DNA of 55,871 nt from Hyphomicrobiales bacterium (GTDB lineage Bacteria > Pseudomonadota > Alphaproteobacteria > Rhizobiales > Methyloligellaceae): contig JAJFHQ010000038.1 of assembly GCA_021775525.1 (NCBI GenBank), positions 1 to 55,871 of the forward strand, written 5' to 3'. The stretch's first letter is position 1, and each line of letters starts with the position of its first letter. A model generated the notes under the pieces. It saw only the letters and a list, made by a program, of their open reading frames with translations. It was not told the origin of the DNA and ran no database searches. Both the position numbers and the translations under genes were made by a program. Of this stretch, positions 18,924-27,929 are shown one piece after another.

Positions 18924-18944
18924 GGGGCAAGGGGCAAGGGGCAA
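18924..18944. repeat. Three tandem copies of a 7-bp unit (GGGGCAA)
   Basis: GGGGCAA is repeated three times without interruption just upstream of the DMT start, followed by GGGGGTGGGG. Such a tract can slip in replication and would change spacing in the DMT promoter or leader. Confidence 0.7.
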
Positions 18945-19011
18945 GGGGGTGGGGTGATGGTGAAGGAGCGTCGGGTGGATAAACGCCGCACATCATATAA
19001 AACTTATGAGA

Positions 19012-19086
19012 ATGTCCGCTTTACCCCCCAAAGCAGACATAAATCCGCACAAACTGGAATGTCCGCTAAGTGCCAATAGCGGACAT
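19012..19086 (-). repeat. ABC composite repeat, units A and B (minus orientation)
   Basis: Reading the minus strand, unit A (19086-19059) has ATGTCCGCT and AGCGGACAT arms around a TTGGCACT loop. Unit B (19040-19012) has a GGGGGGT loop and one arm mismatch (ATGTCTGCT). The spacer is 18 nt. It lies 60 bases beyond the phoB stop, in the direction of the operon. Unit C is absent. Confidence 0.85.
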
Positions 19087-19145
19087 GGTGACTTTGAGGC
19101 TGGGAGGCTGGAACGGCAATTCAAGACAGGAATGAAGCCGATGGC

Positions 19146-19847
19146 TTAATCCTCATTATCCAGAGAATAACCTGACCCACGTACGGTTCGGACGAGATCG
19201 GGGGAGCCATCTGCGTTCAAGGCCTTGCGCAGCCGGCCGACATGCACATCCACTGTTCTCAGATCGACGTATGCTTCGCGCCCCCAAACCCGGTCCAGCA
19301 GCTGCTCACGGCTCCACACCCGCCCCGGCTTCTCCATAAAAGTCGAGAGCAGACGATATTCTGTTGGGCCCAGCTTTACCGCTTTACCATCACGCATAAC
19401 TTTGTGCTGTTCGGTATCAAGCCGAATACCGCCAAACTCAAGCATTTCACCAACGCCACCTGGACGCGTACGGCGCAGCATTGCGCGCACCCGGGCAATC
19501 AGCTCATTCACCGAATAGGGTTTGACGATATAGTCGTCCGCGCCGGTTTCAAGTCCGCGCACGCGGTCGGTTTCTTCACCACGCGCGGTCAGTATGATAA
19601 TCGGAATCTGCTTTGTCTCGGGCCGCGTCCTGAGGCGGCGGCAAACCTCGATGCCGGACAAATTTGGCAGCATCCAGTCGAGAATGATCAGATCGGGCTG
19701 CATTTCTTGCGTTAGCAGAAGCGCTTCTTCCCCGTCGCTTGCATGAGCAAGCCGGAAGCCTTCCGAGCCGAGATTATAGGTCAGCACCTCCAGCTGCGCC
19801 GGTTCGTCTTCAACGATCAGGACAAGAGGGTCTGTGGCGTTTGCCAT
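19146..19847 (-). CDS. phoB: Phosphate regulon response regulator PhoB
   Basis: The 233-residue protein has an N-terminal receiver domain (LIVEDEPAQLE, phosphoacceptor Asp in LIILDWMLPNLSG, conserved Lys in IVKPYSV) and a C-terminal winged-helix OmpR/PhoB domain ending in LRTVDVHVGRLRKALN and VRTVRGSGYSL. Phosphorylated PhoB activates phosphate-starvation genes through Pho boxes, one of which lies upstream of pstS here. It is the last gene of the minus-strand phoR-pstSCAB-phoU-phoB series, 26 bases after phoU. Confidence 0.95.
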   Translation of the reverse strand: MANATDPLVLIVEDEPAQLEVLTYNLGSEGFRLAHASDGEEALLLTQEMQPDLIILDWMLPNLSGIEVCRRLRTRPETKQIPIIILTARGEETDRVRGLETGADDYIVKPYSVNELIARVRAMLRRTRPGGVGEMLEFGGIRLDTEQHKVMRDGKAVKLGPTEYRLLSTFMEKPGRVWSREQLLDRVWGREAYVDLRTVDVHVGRLRKALNADGSPDLVRTVRGSGYSLDNED

Positions 19848-19873
19848 TTGCTATCTCGCTTGCACTTAAGCAG

Positions 19874-20596
19874 CTATTCGGCAGCATCGGGTTCAATGAA
19901 TGTGGTGCTGGTGGTGTCGCTCTTGGGGCGTTCCTCATCGAAGATTTCACCGCTGACCATATAATGCACCTGTTCGGCGATACTCGTGGTGTGGTCTCCC
20001 ATCCGCTCCACATTCTTGGAAATGAACAACAGATGCATGCAGGGCGAGATCGCGCGCGGGTCTTCCATCATGTAGGTGAGCAATTCCCGGAACAGCGTAT
20101 TGTGCATCTGGTCGACTTCTTCATCGCGCCTGCGTACATCGTCCGCCATTGCCTCGTTGCGGGAAACATAGGCTTCCAGGACGTCTTTCACCATGTCCTG
20201 CACCATGACGCACATGCGTTTGATGGTGGCAGCGGATGAGCCGATTGGCTGAGCCTTGGCCAGAACGCTGGTGCGCTTGGCGATGTTTTTGGCATAGTCG
20301 CCGATGCGCTCCAGATTGGATGCGATCTTGGGAGCCACCACGACAGCGCGCAAATCCTGGGCCATGGGTTGGCGCTGCGCCAGAATGCGGACAACGGCCT
20401 GATCAACTTCCGCTTCGAGAGCATCGATTCGCTTGTCACCTTTTATGATAAAAGCTGCCAACTCTGTATCACGGCGGGCCAGAGCCGTGGCCGATTCCGA
20501 GATGTGTTTTTCGACGAAACCACCCATTTCAATGATGAGGGTCTCGATATGTTTGAGATCCTCGTCGAAGGATTTGACGATATGTTCCTGTGTCAT
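19874..20596 (-). CDS. phoU: Phosphate signalling protein PhoU
   Basis: The 240-residue, all-helical protein begins EHIVKSFDEDLKHIETLI and contains two PhoU repeats with the typical metal-binding and helix motifs (RRDTELAAFIIKGDKRID and RNEAMADDVRRRDEEVD). PhoU represses PhoR signalling when phosphate is plentiful and links the Pst transporter to the kinase. It starts 11 bases after the pstB stop, consistent with one transcript. Confidence 0.95.
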   Translation of the reverse strand: MTQEHIVKSFDEDLKHIETLIIEMGGFVEKHISESATALARRDTELAAFIIKGDKRIDALEAEVDQAVVRILAQRQPMAQDLRAVVVAPKIASNLERIGDYAKNIAKRTSVLAKAQPIGSSAATIKRMCVMVQDMVKDVLEAYVSRNEAMADDVRRRDEEVDQMHNTLFRELLTYMMEDPRAISPCMHLLFISKNVERMGDHTTSIAEQVHYMVSGEIFDEERPKSDTTSTTFIEPDAAE

Positions 20597-20607
20597 TGTT
20601 TTGGCTC

Positions 20608-21426
20608 CTAACCTATACGGCCAGTGATGTAACTTTCGGTGCGCTCGTCGCTCGGGGCGGTAAATATCGTATCGGTCGCGCCATATTCGACGAGATAGCC
20701 CAGATGAAAAAATGCCGTCTGCTGGGAGACACGAGCCGCCTGCTGCATGGAGTGGGTCACGATGATGATCGTGAACTTCTCGCGCAGGGTGTCTATCAGC
20801 TCTTCAATCCTTGCCGTGGCGATGGGGTCGAGTGCTGAACAAGGTTCATCCATCAGGATCACCTTCGGCTCGACGGCGATGGCGCGCGCAATGCACAGAC
20901 GTTGTTGCTGGCCGCCGGAAAGGCTTGTGCCCGGCGCTTCGAGACGGTCATAAACCTCATCGATCAGCCCGGCCTGTTTCAGGCTACGTTCCACACTATC
21001 CTTCAATTCCCCCTTTGATCCTGCCAGGCCGTTGATCCGCAGACCATAGGCCACATTCTCGAAGATGGATTTGGGAAATGGATTGGGTTTTTGAAACACC
21101 ATCCCGACCTGTGCGCGCAGGGCCACGACATCCACATCCGGGTCATAGATGTTTTTGCCTCCGATGGTGATATCTCCAGTGACGCGGCAGATATCAATCA
21201 GGTCGTTCATCCGGTTCAGGCATCTCAGGAACGTCGTCTTGCCGCAACCGGAGGGACCAATCAGAGAGGTCACCTGTTTTTCCGGAACATCGAGGCAAAT
21301 GTCGAACAGCGCCTGTTTGTCTCCATAAAAAACATTCACATTGCGCGCCGCGATCAGTGGCTCGGTTTCCGGTTTTGCAGCAGCCATCACTTCGTTGTCA
21401 GCTTCCTGCAATGCATATGCGGACAT
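20608..21426 (-). CDS. pstB: Phosphate ABC transporter ATP-binding protein
   Basis: The 272-residue protein has Walker [10 protein letters not shown], the ABC signature [14 protein letters not shown], Walker [14 protein letters not shown] and the H-loop [10 protein letters not shown]. PstB powers phosphate import by PstSCA. The start at 21426 has GAGG upstream and lies 11 bases after the pstA stop; the open frame upstream of it overlaps pstA and is not the start. Confidence 0.95.
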   Translation of the reverse strand: MSAYALQEADNEVMAAAKPETEPLIAARNVNVFYGDKQALFDICLDVPEKQVTSLIGPSGCGKTTFLRCLNRMNDLIDICRVTGDITIGGKNIYDPDVDVVALRAQVGMVFQKPNPFPKSIFENVAYGLRINGLAGSKGELKDSVERSLKQAGLIDEVYDRLEAPGTSLSGGQQQRLCIARAIAVEPKVILMDEPCSALDPIATARIEELIDTLREKFTIIIVTHSMQQAARVSQQTAFFHLGYLVEYGATDTIFTAPSDERTESYITGRIG

Positions 21427-21437
21427 AATATTCCTCA

Positions 21438-22715
21438 CTAAAAACGGCGCTCGAACTTCTTGCGCAACAGCACGGCTGCCAAATTCATCAACACCAGAAA
21501 CAGCAGCAGAACCATAATCGCCGCTGATGTCTTCTCCAGAAACGCCCGCTCCGGGCTGTCGGCCCACAGGAATATCTGCACCGGCAGGGCTGTCGCCGGT
21601 TCAAGGATGCTCGCTGGTATATCGACGATAAAGGCCACCATGCCGATCATGAGCAACGGCGCGGTATCGCCGAGCGCGCGGGCCATGCCGACGATGGCTC
21701 CAGTCAACATGCCCGGCAGCGCCAGTGGCGCAATGTGGTGGAATGCGGTCTGCACCTCACTTGCGCCTATGGCCAGCGCGGCTTCGCGAATTGAGGGCGG
21801 CACTGCGCGCAGGGATGCGCGCGAAGCGATGATGATCGTCGGCAGGGTCATCAGCGCCAGCACCATGCCGCCGACGAGCGGCGTTGAGCGCGGTAAGCCG
21901 AATGTATTCAGCAAAATCGCCAGCCCCAGCAAGCCGAACACGATGGAAGGAACTGCCGCAAGATTATTGATATTGATCTCGATGAGATCGCTCCATCTGC
22001 CCCTGGGCGCGAACTCTTCCAGATAGATCGCAGCCATGATGCCGATGGGGAAGGACAGGACGAAGCACACAAGCAAACTAAGCGCCGAGCCCATAACCGC
22101 GCTCAGAATACCGGCAAGTTCCGGCTCACGGGAATCCCCGCTGGTGAAGAAGGAAACATTCGCCACGCGCTGAACGTCACCGCTGGCACGAAGCTGCTCC
22201 ACCCAGCCCAGTTCCTTGTCCGACATGCGCCGGGAGGTTTCGGGCAACGAGGCGTCGATATTGCCTTTGACAAGCTGGTCGACATCATCGGAAGCCACAA
22301 ACCAGAATTTCCCCGTTGTGCCGACGAGAGCGGGATTTGCCGCTACTTTGTTCTGCAATGTAAATTGAGCGCTTGAACTCACCAGGCCATAGAGTTTGCG
22401 CTTGTCCCGCCGTCCTTTGACTTGCGGGAAAACCTCTCGCAGTGCGGCTTTTTCCAGCGAACTGTAATTGGCCTGGGCGAGCGTGGCCGGATCTCGCGTG
22501 CCTTCAGGATCCAGGCTGTCCGAATCGAAGTTGATGCTCAATGCAATTTGCGTCTGGGTAAAAGCCCCGATGCTGCTGACGCCGATCATGCCTATCATGA
22601 CCACGAGAAACCCGAGTGCCATCGTGATGGCGAGCTTGCCATAGAGCTGAAAACGCCGCTCGGCGGCGTGCCTGCGTGGCAGTCCGGGGAGCGAGGCTTT
22701 AATGATATCAGTCAT
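21438..22715 (-). CDS. pstA: Phosphate ABC transporter permease PstA, long form
   Basis: The 425-residue protein has an N-terminal helix and periplasmic domain of about 200 residues (DUF3333-like) before the six-helix permease core, which carries the transporter loop [18 protein letters not shown] (EAA motif region). The long form is usual in alphaproteobacteria. It pairs with PstC in the inner membrane. Its start overlaps the end of pstC by 8 bases, indicating coupled translation. Confidence 0.94.
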   Translation of the reverse strand: MTDIIKASLPGLPRRHAAERRFQLYGKLAITMALGFLVVMIGMIGVSSIGAFTQTQIALSINFDSDSLDPEGTRDPATLAQANYSSLEKAALREVFPQVKGRRDKRKLYGLVSSSAQFTLQNKVAANPALVGTTGKFWFVASDDVDQLVKGNIDASLPETSRRMSDKELGWVEQLRASGDVQRVANVSFFTSGDSREPELAGILSAVMGSALSLLVCFVLSFPIGIMAAIYLEEFAPRGRWSDLIEININNLAAVPSIVFGLLGLAILLNTFGLPRSTPLVGGMVLALMTLPTIIIASRASLRAVPPSIREAALAIGASEVQTAFHHIAPLALPGMLTGAIVGMARALGDTAPLLMIGMVAFIVDIPASILEPATALPVQIFLWADSPERAFLEKTSAAIMVLLLFLVLMNLAAVLLRKKFERRF

Positions 22716-23667
22716 ATTGTTCCCGGAAGTGTTTTACGATGCGCAACGCCGCCACATTCAGCAGCAGCGTCAGAACGAAGAGCAGCAGTCCTAGCGCAAA
22801 CGCCGACAGGGTCTTGGCGCTGTCAAATTCCTGATCGCCCGTGAGCAGAGACACGATCTGCACGGTGATCGTGGTAACCGCCGCCAGTGGATTGGCCGTG
22901 AGGTTGGCTGAAAGGCCTGCGGCCATGACAACGATCATGGTCTCGCCGATTGCGCGAGAGGTGGCGAGCATCAGACTTGCTGCTATGCCTGGAATCGCGG
23001 CAGGCAGAACAACTTTTCTGATCGTCTCGGCAGATGTGGCACCAAGTCCGTAAGAGGCGTCGCGCAGCGCCTGGGGTACGGCGTTGATCACGTCATCGGA
23101 CAAGGACGAGATGAGCGGTACGATCATGATACCCATGGCCAGACCTGCCGCCAGTGCACTTTCCGATGCTACCTCAAGTCCAAGTTCGGTGCCCGACATG
23201 CGGATTGTCGGGGCAATGACCAGGGCAGCGAAGAAGCCGTAAACAACAGTCGGGATACCCGCCAGAATCTCCAGCGCCGGCTTGATCAGTCCTCGCGCCC
23301 GCGGGCCGGCATATTCCGCCAGATAGATAGCCGAAGCGAGCCCCAAAGGCGTCGCCACAAACATGGCGATGGCGCTGATCAGCAACGTTCCGGTGATAAG
23401 CGGGATTGCCCCAAAGGAACCTTCGGCGCCGATCTGATCGGAGCGGATCGCTGTCTGCGGGTTCCACTTCAGACCGAACAGGAAATCCTGAACGGGAACT
23501 TTTTCAAAAAAACGTAGAGCTTCGAAAGCAAGAGACAGGATGATGCCGACCGTGGTCAGTACGGCAACAAGAGAGCAGGCGATCAGGAGTATCCGGATCG
23601 CCTGTCCCCCAAGTCTCGAGCCACGCCGGGACGTGACATCAAACACTGGTTGCTCGGCGGTGCTCAT
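22708..23667 (-). CDS. pstC: Phosphate ABC transporter permease PstC
   Basis: The 319-residue permease has six to seven membrane segments, the PstC segment YLAEYAGPRARGLIKPALEI, and an EAA-type loop with ASYGLGATSAETIRKVVLP. It forms the membrane channel with PstA. The short length (no large N-terminal insert) is that of classical PstC, so only PstA in this operon carries the extra periplasmic domain. It follows pstS by 18 bases. Confidence 0.94.
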   Translation of the reverse strand: MSTAEQPVFDVTSRRGSRLGGQAIRILLIACSLVAVLTTVGIILSLAFEALRFFEKVPVQDFLFGLKWNPQTAIRSDQIGAEGSFGAIPLITGTLLISAIAMFVATPLGLASAIYLAEYAGPRARGLIKPALEILAGIPTVVYGFFAALVIAPTIRMSGTELGLEVASESALAAGLAMGIMIVPLISSLSDDVINAVPQALRDASYGLGATSAETIRKVVLPAAIPGIAASLMLATSRAIGETMIVVMAAGLSANLTANPLAAVTTITVQIVSLLTGDQEFDSAKTLSAFALGLLLFVLTLLLNVAALRIVKHFREQYD

Positions 23668-23685
23668 AATGCGTGTGTGTCCAGC

Positions 23686-24732
23686 TTACATAGACAGGTT
23701 CTGCAGAGACTTGACCTTCGATGCCCAGTCCTTGCGCTCGCTAACGGACATGGGGATGAGGCCCTTCTCAGTCAGATATCCTTCTTCGCCCCAGGCGCGG
23801 TCGCTGGTGAACTCGGCCAGGTAATTCTCGATGCCGGGAACTTTTCTGAGCTGGTCTTTCTTCACGTAGAAATACAGCGCACGTGAAACCGGATAAGCGC
23901 CATTAGAAATATTCTCGAAACTCGGCTCCTTGCCATTGACCATTGCGCCCTGAACAACATCGGCATTCTGGTCGAGGAAGCTGAAGCCGAAGATGCCGAA
24001 GGCTTTCGGATTGGCCTCAAGCTTGCGGACAATGAGATTGTCATTTTCGCCCGCCTCGATGAAGGCACCATCTTCGCGGATCGTGTGGCACAGAGCCTTG
24101 TAGGCCTTCTTTTCGGTCTTCTTCATGGCCTTGATCCATTTGAAGGTTTTGCAGCCGCCTTCCATTGCGAGTTCGACGAAGGCGTCGCGCGTACCGGACG
24201 TGGGCGGGGGACCAAGCACTTCGATCTTCACATCGGGAAGGCTGGCATTCACCTGGCGCCAGGTCTTGTAGGGATTGGGCTGGGTTTTGCCGTCAGCAGC
24301 AGGAACATCCTTGGCCAGAGCCAGGAACACGTCTTTCAATGTCAGCTTGACCGGTGCGGTCTTCTTGGAGTTGGCGAGCACGATACCGTCATAGCCGATC
24401 TTGACTTCGACAATATCCTTGATGCCGTTAGCTGCACATTTTTCAACTTCGGATTTCTTGATCCTGCGCGATGCATTGGTGATATCGGGGTGCTTGTCGC
24501 CAGAGCCGGAACAAAACAGCTTCAAGCCGCCGCCCGAGCCCGTGCTCTCGACAACGGGTGTTTTGAATTTTGTTGATTTGCCGAACCGCTCCGCAACGGT
24601 GGTAGCGAAGGGAAATACGGTTGATGAGCCAACGATGCTGATCTGGTCGCGTGCATGGGCGGGGGTTGAAACCGCGGCCAGTACCAGAGCACTTGCGGCG
24701 AGAAGGGGTGATAATTTCAGTATGCCATTCAT
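23686..24732 (-). CDS. pstS: Phosphate-binding periplasmic protein PstS
   Basis: The 348-residue protein has a cleavable signal peptide (hydrophobic stretch ending STPAHA, then RDQIS) and PstS motifs IVGSSTVFPF, VESTGSGGGLKLFC, GPPPTSGTRDAFVELA. It binds orthophosphate for PstCAB. The ATG at 24732 has AGGAGAG 8 bases upstream; the GTG three codons earlier sits on that ribosome site and is unlikely. A Pho box lies about 100 bases upstream. Confidence 0.95.
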   Translation of the reverse strand: MNGILKLSPLLAASALVLAAVSTPAHARDQISIVGSSTVFPFATTVAERFGKSTKFKTPVVESTGSGGGLKLFCSGSGDKHPDITNASRRIKKSEVEKCAANGIKDIVEVKIGYDGIVLANSKKTAPVKLTLKDVFLALAKDVPAADGKTQPNPYKTWRQVNASLPDVKIEVLGPPPTSGTRDAFVELAMEGGCKTFKWIKAMKKTEKKAYKALCHTIREDGAFIEAGENDNLIVRKLEANPKAFGIFGFSFLDQNADVVQGAMVNGKEPSFENISNGAYPVSRALYFYVKKDQLRKVPGIENYLAEFTSDRAWGEEGYLTEKGLIPMSVSERKDWASKVKSLQNLSM

Positions 24733-24827
24733 CTTGAACACTCTCCTGTGGTTACGTCCGGCGCGTCCGTATTGAGCGCCAGCACGATCTCAATAGGAGT
24801 TTGGTGCTTAGGATTTATGGCGTTTGC

Positions 24828-24845
24828 GTAACAGTTTTATGACAG
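24828..24845 (-). promoter_or_regulatory. Pho box upstream of pstS
   Basis: The minus strand reads CTGTCATAAAACTGTTAC, an almost exact match to the 18-bp enterobacterial Pho box (two CTGTCAT-like repeats, 11-bp period). A possible -10 (CATAAA) follows after 8-9 bases. The site overlaps the phoR stop codon, so the pst promoter lies within the 3' end of phoR. Confidence 0.85.
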
Positions 24846-25907
24846 TGGGTCGTTCTGCGCCGGTAGATCGAGCGGCAGGCACGCGGTAAAGGTGCTCCCC
24901 TTTCCTTTTTCACTTTCGATGAGCAATCGCCCCCGGTGCCGGTTGAGGATATGTTTCACAATTGCAAGGCCGAGCCCCGTGCCACCCTTCTCGCGCGAGC
25001 GACTGTCATCAACACGGTAGAAACGTTCCGTCAGCCGGGGAATATGTTCAGCCGGAATGCCCTCACCCTGATCCTTGACCTCGACCTTCAGCGCAGGGCC
25101 ACTCAAACCGGCAAGCTTGCCACTACGCGATAGTGACACCTCGACCTCGGTATTTTCACGGCTGTATTTGAGTGCATTGTCGATCAGGTTCTGGAAAACC
25201 TGCGTCAGTTCATCCGTATCTCCCGGAACCTCCCAGTTGCCAGGTGTGCTTTGCAGCCGTATCGGTTTTTTCCCGGCAACCGACCGGGTCTCCAGCGTAT
25301 CCACGACTTTTTCGACAACGGCCAGCACATCCACTCGTCCCGAAGGGCGCACATGTTCATTGACCTCAACGCGTGAGAGCGACAACAAGTCTCCGATCAG
25401 CCGGTTCATGCGGGCAGCTTCTCTCCCCATGATGTCGAGAAAGCGTTCCCGTGCTTCAGCATCATTTTTTGCAGCACCTTTCAGCGTTTCAATACCACCG
25501 CTGAGCGCAGTAAGCGGGGAGCGCAATTCGTGGCTCACATTGGCTACGAAGTCGCTGCGCATCTGCTCAGCTTCCAGTACATGCGAGATATCATTCAGGG
25601 AGACGACGGCTTCGGCTTCGGCTCCATCGCCGCGTTCAAGGCGTACAGAGGAAATCTTATAGGTTGCGCGCACCGGAACAGGCAGGGACATAATGGCTTC
25701 AGATGTTGCCTGGCCTTCAAGCGCAGCCACGACGCACTTCAATGCGTCAGGGTGGCGGATGGCATGTACGAAATCCTCGCCAGCCAGCTCCTCGCCAAAT
25801 AGTTCCTCGGCGGCTGCGTTGGCCAGCGTTATTTGCCTGCTTGAATTCACTAAGAAAACCGGCTCAACAAGCGCGTTCAGTATGACAGGCAGATCATCTT
25901 TTTTCAT
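24837..25907 (-). CDS. phoR: Phosphate regulon sensor kinase PhoR, soluble form
   Basis: The 356-residue protein has an N-terminal PAS domain (residues about 8-110), a HisKA domain with the phosphoacceptor in FVANVSHELRSPLTAL, and an HATPase domain with NLIDNALKYS, DQGEGIP and GGTGLGLAIVKHIL. No membrane segment is present, whereas typical PhoR has one or two N-terminal helices. It is placed upstream of pstS rather than next to phoB, and its control by PhoU/Pst is inferred from the context. Confidence 0.92.
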   Translation of the reverse strand: MKKDDLPVILNALVEPVFLVNSSRQITLANAAAEELFGEELAGEDFVHAIRHPDALKCVVAALEGQATSEAIMSLPVPVRATYKISSVRLERGDGAEAEAVVSLNDISHVLEAEQMRSDFVANVSHELRSPLTALSGGIETLKGAAKNDAEARERFLDIMGREAARMNRLIGDLLSLSRVEVNEHVRPSGRVDVLAVVEKVVDTLETRSVAGKKPIRLQSTPGNWEVPGDTDELTQVFQNLIDNALKYSRENTEVEVSLSRSGKLAGLSGPALKVEVKDQGEGIPAEHIPRLTERFYRVDDSRSREKGGTGLGLAIVKHILNRHRGRLLIESEKGKGSTFTACLPLDLPAQNDPLS

Positions 25908-25996
25908 GCGGCCTGAACCTTGGATGAAACCGATACAGATTGCACCTTTTAGGCCAGATTGGGTGAATCATTAATCTCTTCAGTAAAAGGGCTCCA

Positions 25997-26071
25997 ATGT
26001 CCGCTTTGGGTCATAAGCGGACATAAAGCATGTACCCACACAATGTCCGCTTTACCCCCGAAAGCGGACAT
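25997..26071 (-). repeat. ABC composite repeat, units B and C (minus orientation)
   Basis: On the minus strand, unit B (26071-26043) is a perfect 11-bp stem with loop CGGGGGT and unit C (26024-25997) a perfect 10-bp stem with loop ATGACCCA. The spacer is 18 nt. It lies 90 bases upstream of phoR, in the same orientation as the copy beyond phoB. Confidence 0.9.
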
Positions 26072-26658
26072 TGCAAAAACTAATCCCCGCCCTCTTTCCC
26101 TCCCTTATTCTCCGCTGCATCTTTTCTCCACGCGGGACGCGTGTCCGGACCGCCCTGACACGTGGAGATAAAGAGCGGCTCCTGCGAAGGAGAGGGGTAA
26201 CGACCTTCTGCTTCCCGGGCGTGCCGTCCCGGACCCGGAGGTATTACGGCCCCCGCGCCGAAGTGCAATTTAGGTTGCGCTACCGCCCTTCGGGCTACTT
26301 GAGCGCGGTTTGTTTTGTGCAGATCACGTCCTCAAGCAGGCGATAGCCGATAGGACAATAGAGTCCTCAAGCAGGCGCCAGCCGGTAGGACAGCTTGAAT
26401 GAGATGCCGGGCGGATTTCGTAAAAGATGCCGTGCGTGGGGCGCTGGAAAGCTGCCCTTACATAGTCGGATGCGGTTTTTCAGCGTCCTGCGCAGTCCCT
26501 TCTTCTTTGTCCTATCGCGCTTCGCGCTACTTGAGGACGAGTGCAGGGATGAAAGTGAAGCAAACTCCCGCGCCCGGAAGCGGCGGGATGCTTCGACTTG
26601 AATAAAGTGAACCGCTCACCCACCTGCCATTCTTGCGCACCAGAAACAGGACCGGCCC
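26072..26658. repeat. Gene-free region with a second repeat family
   Basis: A 30-bp unit beginning GTCCTCAAGCAGGCG and ending TAGGACA occurs twice in tandem at 26328-26357 and 26363-26392 (35-bp period). A third copy in inverted orientation occurs at 26508-26538 (TGTCCTATCG to CTTGAGGAC). A related core with CTACTTGAG lies near 26277-26306. I found no convincing gene between the ABC repeat and the GNAT gene. The region probably is repeat-derived. Confidence 0.65.
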
Positions 26659-27249
26659 ATGATCAACACCCCTCTCGCCCACACCATCCGCAAGGCCACG
26701 CCCGATGACGCCGACGTCCTTGCCCAGCTCATTAATTTTGCCGGAGAGGGCATGCCGCTTTACCTGTGGGAGCGGATGAGGGATGAGGGCGAGAGCGCGT
26801 GGGACGTGGGGCGGCGGCGTGCGCGGCGTGAAGAAGGCGGGTTCTCCTGGCGCAACGCCTTCATCAGTGAGGTGGAGGGCAAGGTGGCCGCGTGTCTCAT
26901 CGGCTATGCGCTCGATGAGGAGCCCGTGGAGATTGACACCGACACCATGCCGCCCATGTTCGTGCCCCTGCAGGAGCTGGAGAATTTGGCGCCTAGCACC
27001 TGGTATGTGAACGTGCTGGCGTCTTACCCGGAGTTTCGCGGCCGAGGCCTTGGCACAGCTCTGCTTGAGGTGGCCGAACAGCAGGCCGCGGCTGCCGGGT
27101 GCAAGGGCCTCTCCATCATCGTCTCCGACGCCAATTCGGGGGCGCGGCGTCTTTATGAGCGCAGTGGTTATGTTGAGCGTGCCCAACGGGGGTTGGTCAA
27201 GGACGCGTGGGAAAATGAGGGCCGCAACTGGGTGTTGCTGGTGAAATGA
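26659..27249 (+). CDS. GNAT-family N-acetyltransferase
   Basis: The 196-residue protein begins with IRKATPDDADVLAQLI, the usual start of a GNAT domain, and has the acetyl-CoA motif A ASYPEFRGRGLGTALLEVAE (R/Q-x-x-G-x-G/A) followed by NSGARRLYERSGY. It transfers an acetyl group from acetyl-CoA to an unknown amine. The region between residues 35 and 100 is enlarged compared with the smallest GNATs. It is followed at 41 bases by the ABM-domain gene. Confidence 0.88.
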   Translation: MINTPLAHTIRKATPDDADVLAQLINFAGEGMPLYLWERMRDEGESAWDVGRRRARREEGGFSWRNAFISEVEGKVAACLIGYALDEEPVEIDTDTMPPMFVPLQELENLAPSTWYVNVLASYPEFRGRGLGTALLEVAEQQAAAAGCKGLSIIVSDANSGARRLYERSGYVERAQRGLVKDAWENEGRNWVLLVK

Positions 27250-27290
27250 TCTTCCCGGTGCTATCCGTGTCGGCTGAAAGGTAGGCTCTC

Positions 27291-27917
27291 ATGCTTGCGC
27301 TCTTTTTCGAAATCACGCCGAAGCCCGGCCACGAGGATCACTATTTCTCCATCGCGGCGGCGCTGAAACCGCGGCTGGAGAAAAACGAGGGACTTCTCTT
27401 TCTCGATCGCTACAAGAGCCTGCTGCGACCCGACACGATCCTGTCCTACCAGCACTGGCGCAATGAGGCGGCCCTCATAGACTGGCGTGAGGATGCGAAA
27501 CACCTGATGGCGCAGAAGTCAGGCCGCGAGGTGCATTTTGCCGATTACCGGATACGCATCGCCGGGATCACGCGATGGTTCGCGCGCGGCGAGGGGGAGA
27601 AAGGCGCACCGGAAGTTCATCAAGTGCCGTTTGATGTGGTGGAAGGAACGGAGCCCCGTTTCATCCTTGCGGTCGAGAGCAGGGGTGAACCCTTTAGCCG
27701 GGGCGAGCCGTTTGAGAGCGTCAACTTTGAGGGTTCATTCGTGTCGGTGCTGCATGTTGGAAGCCATGCCGAGGGCAACGAGATCCTGTGCGACGTGGCG
27801 GCCCAGGATTTCGTGACCGGCGCGCGTCTGTGTCTCGTCTCCCGGGACTATGGAATGTTTGAGCGGGACGAGGCGCCGCAAGAGTTTGCGCCCGTGAAGG
27901 TAACAGCGGATCAGTGA
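27291..27917 (+). CDS. Antibiotic biosynthesis monooxygenase (ABM) domain protein
   Basis: The first 95 residues have the dimeric alpha-beta barrel pattern of ABM proteins: FFEITPKPGHEDHYFSIAA, EGLLFLDRY, and ILSYQHWRNEAALIDWR. The remaining 110 residues form a second beta-rich domain of unknown type (around IAGITRWFARGEG and onward), possibly a second degenerate barrel. ABM proteins act as small oxygenases or heme-linked enzymes, but the substrate is not evident. The GNAT gene upstream may be cotranscribed. Confidence 0.75.
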   Translation: MLALFFEITPKPGHEDHYFSIAAALKPRLEKNEGLLFLDRYKSLLRPDTILSYQHWRNEAALIDWREDAKHLMAQKSGREVHFADYRIRIAGITRWFARGEGEKGAPEVHQVPFDVVEGTEPRFILAVESRGEPFSRGEPFESVNFEGSFVSVLHVGSHAEGNEILCDVAAQDFVTGARLCLVSRDYGMFERDEAPQEFAPVKVTADQ

Positions 27918-27929
27918 CGTTCGAGGGTT

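Noticed and set aside
25959-26171. Frames with SALPPKADI, DPKRTLA or similar peptides at several repeats (also 31960, 44354, 55000 region)
   Set aside because: They are translations of ABC palindromes and are not genes.
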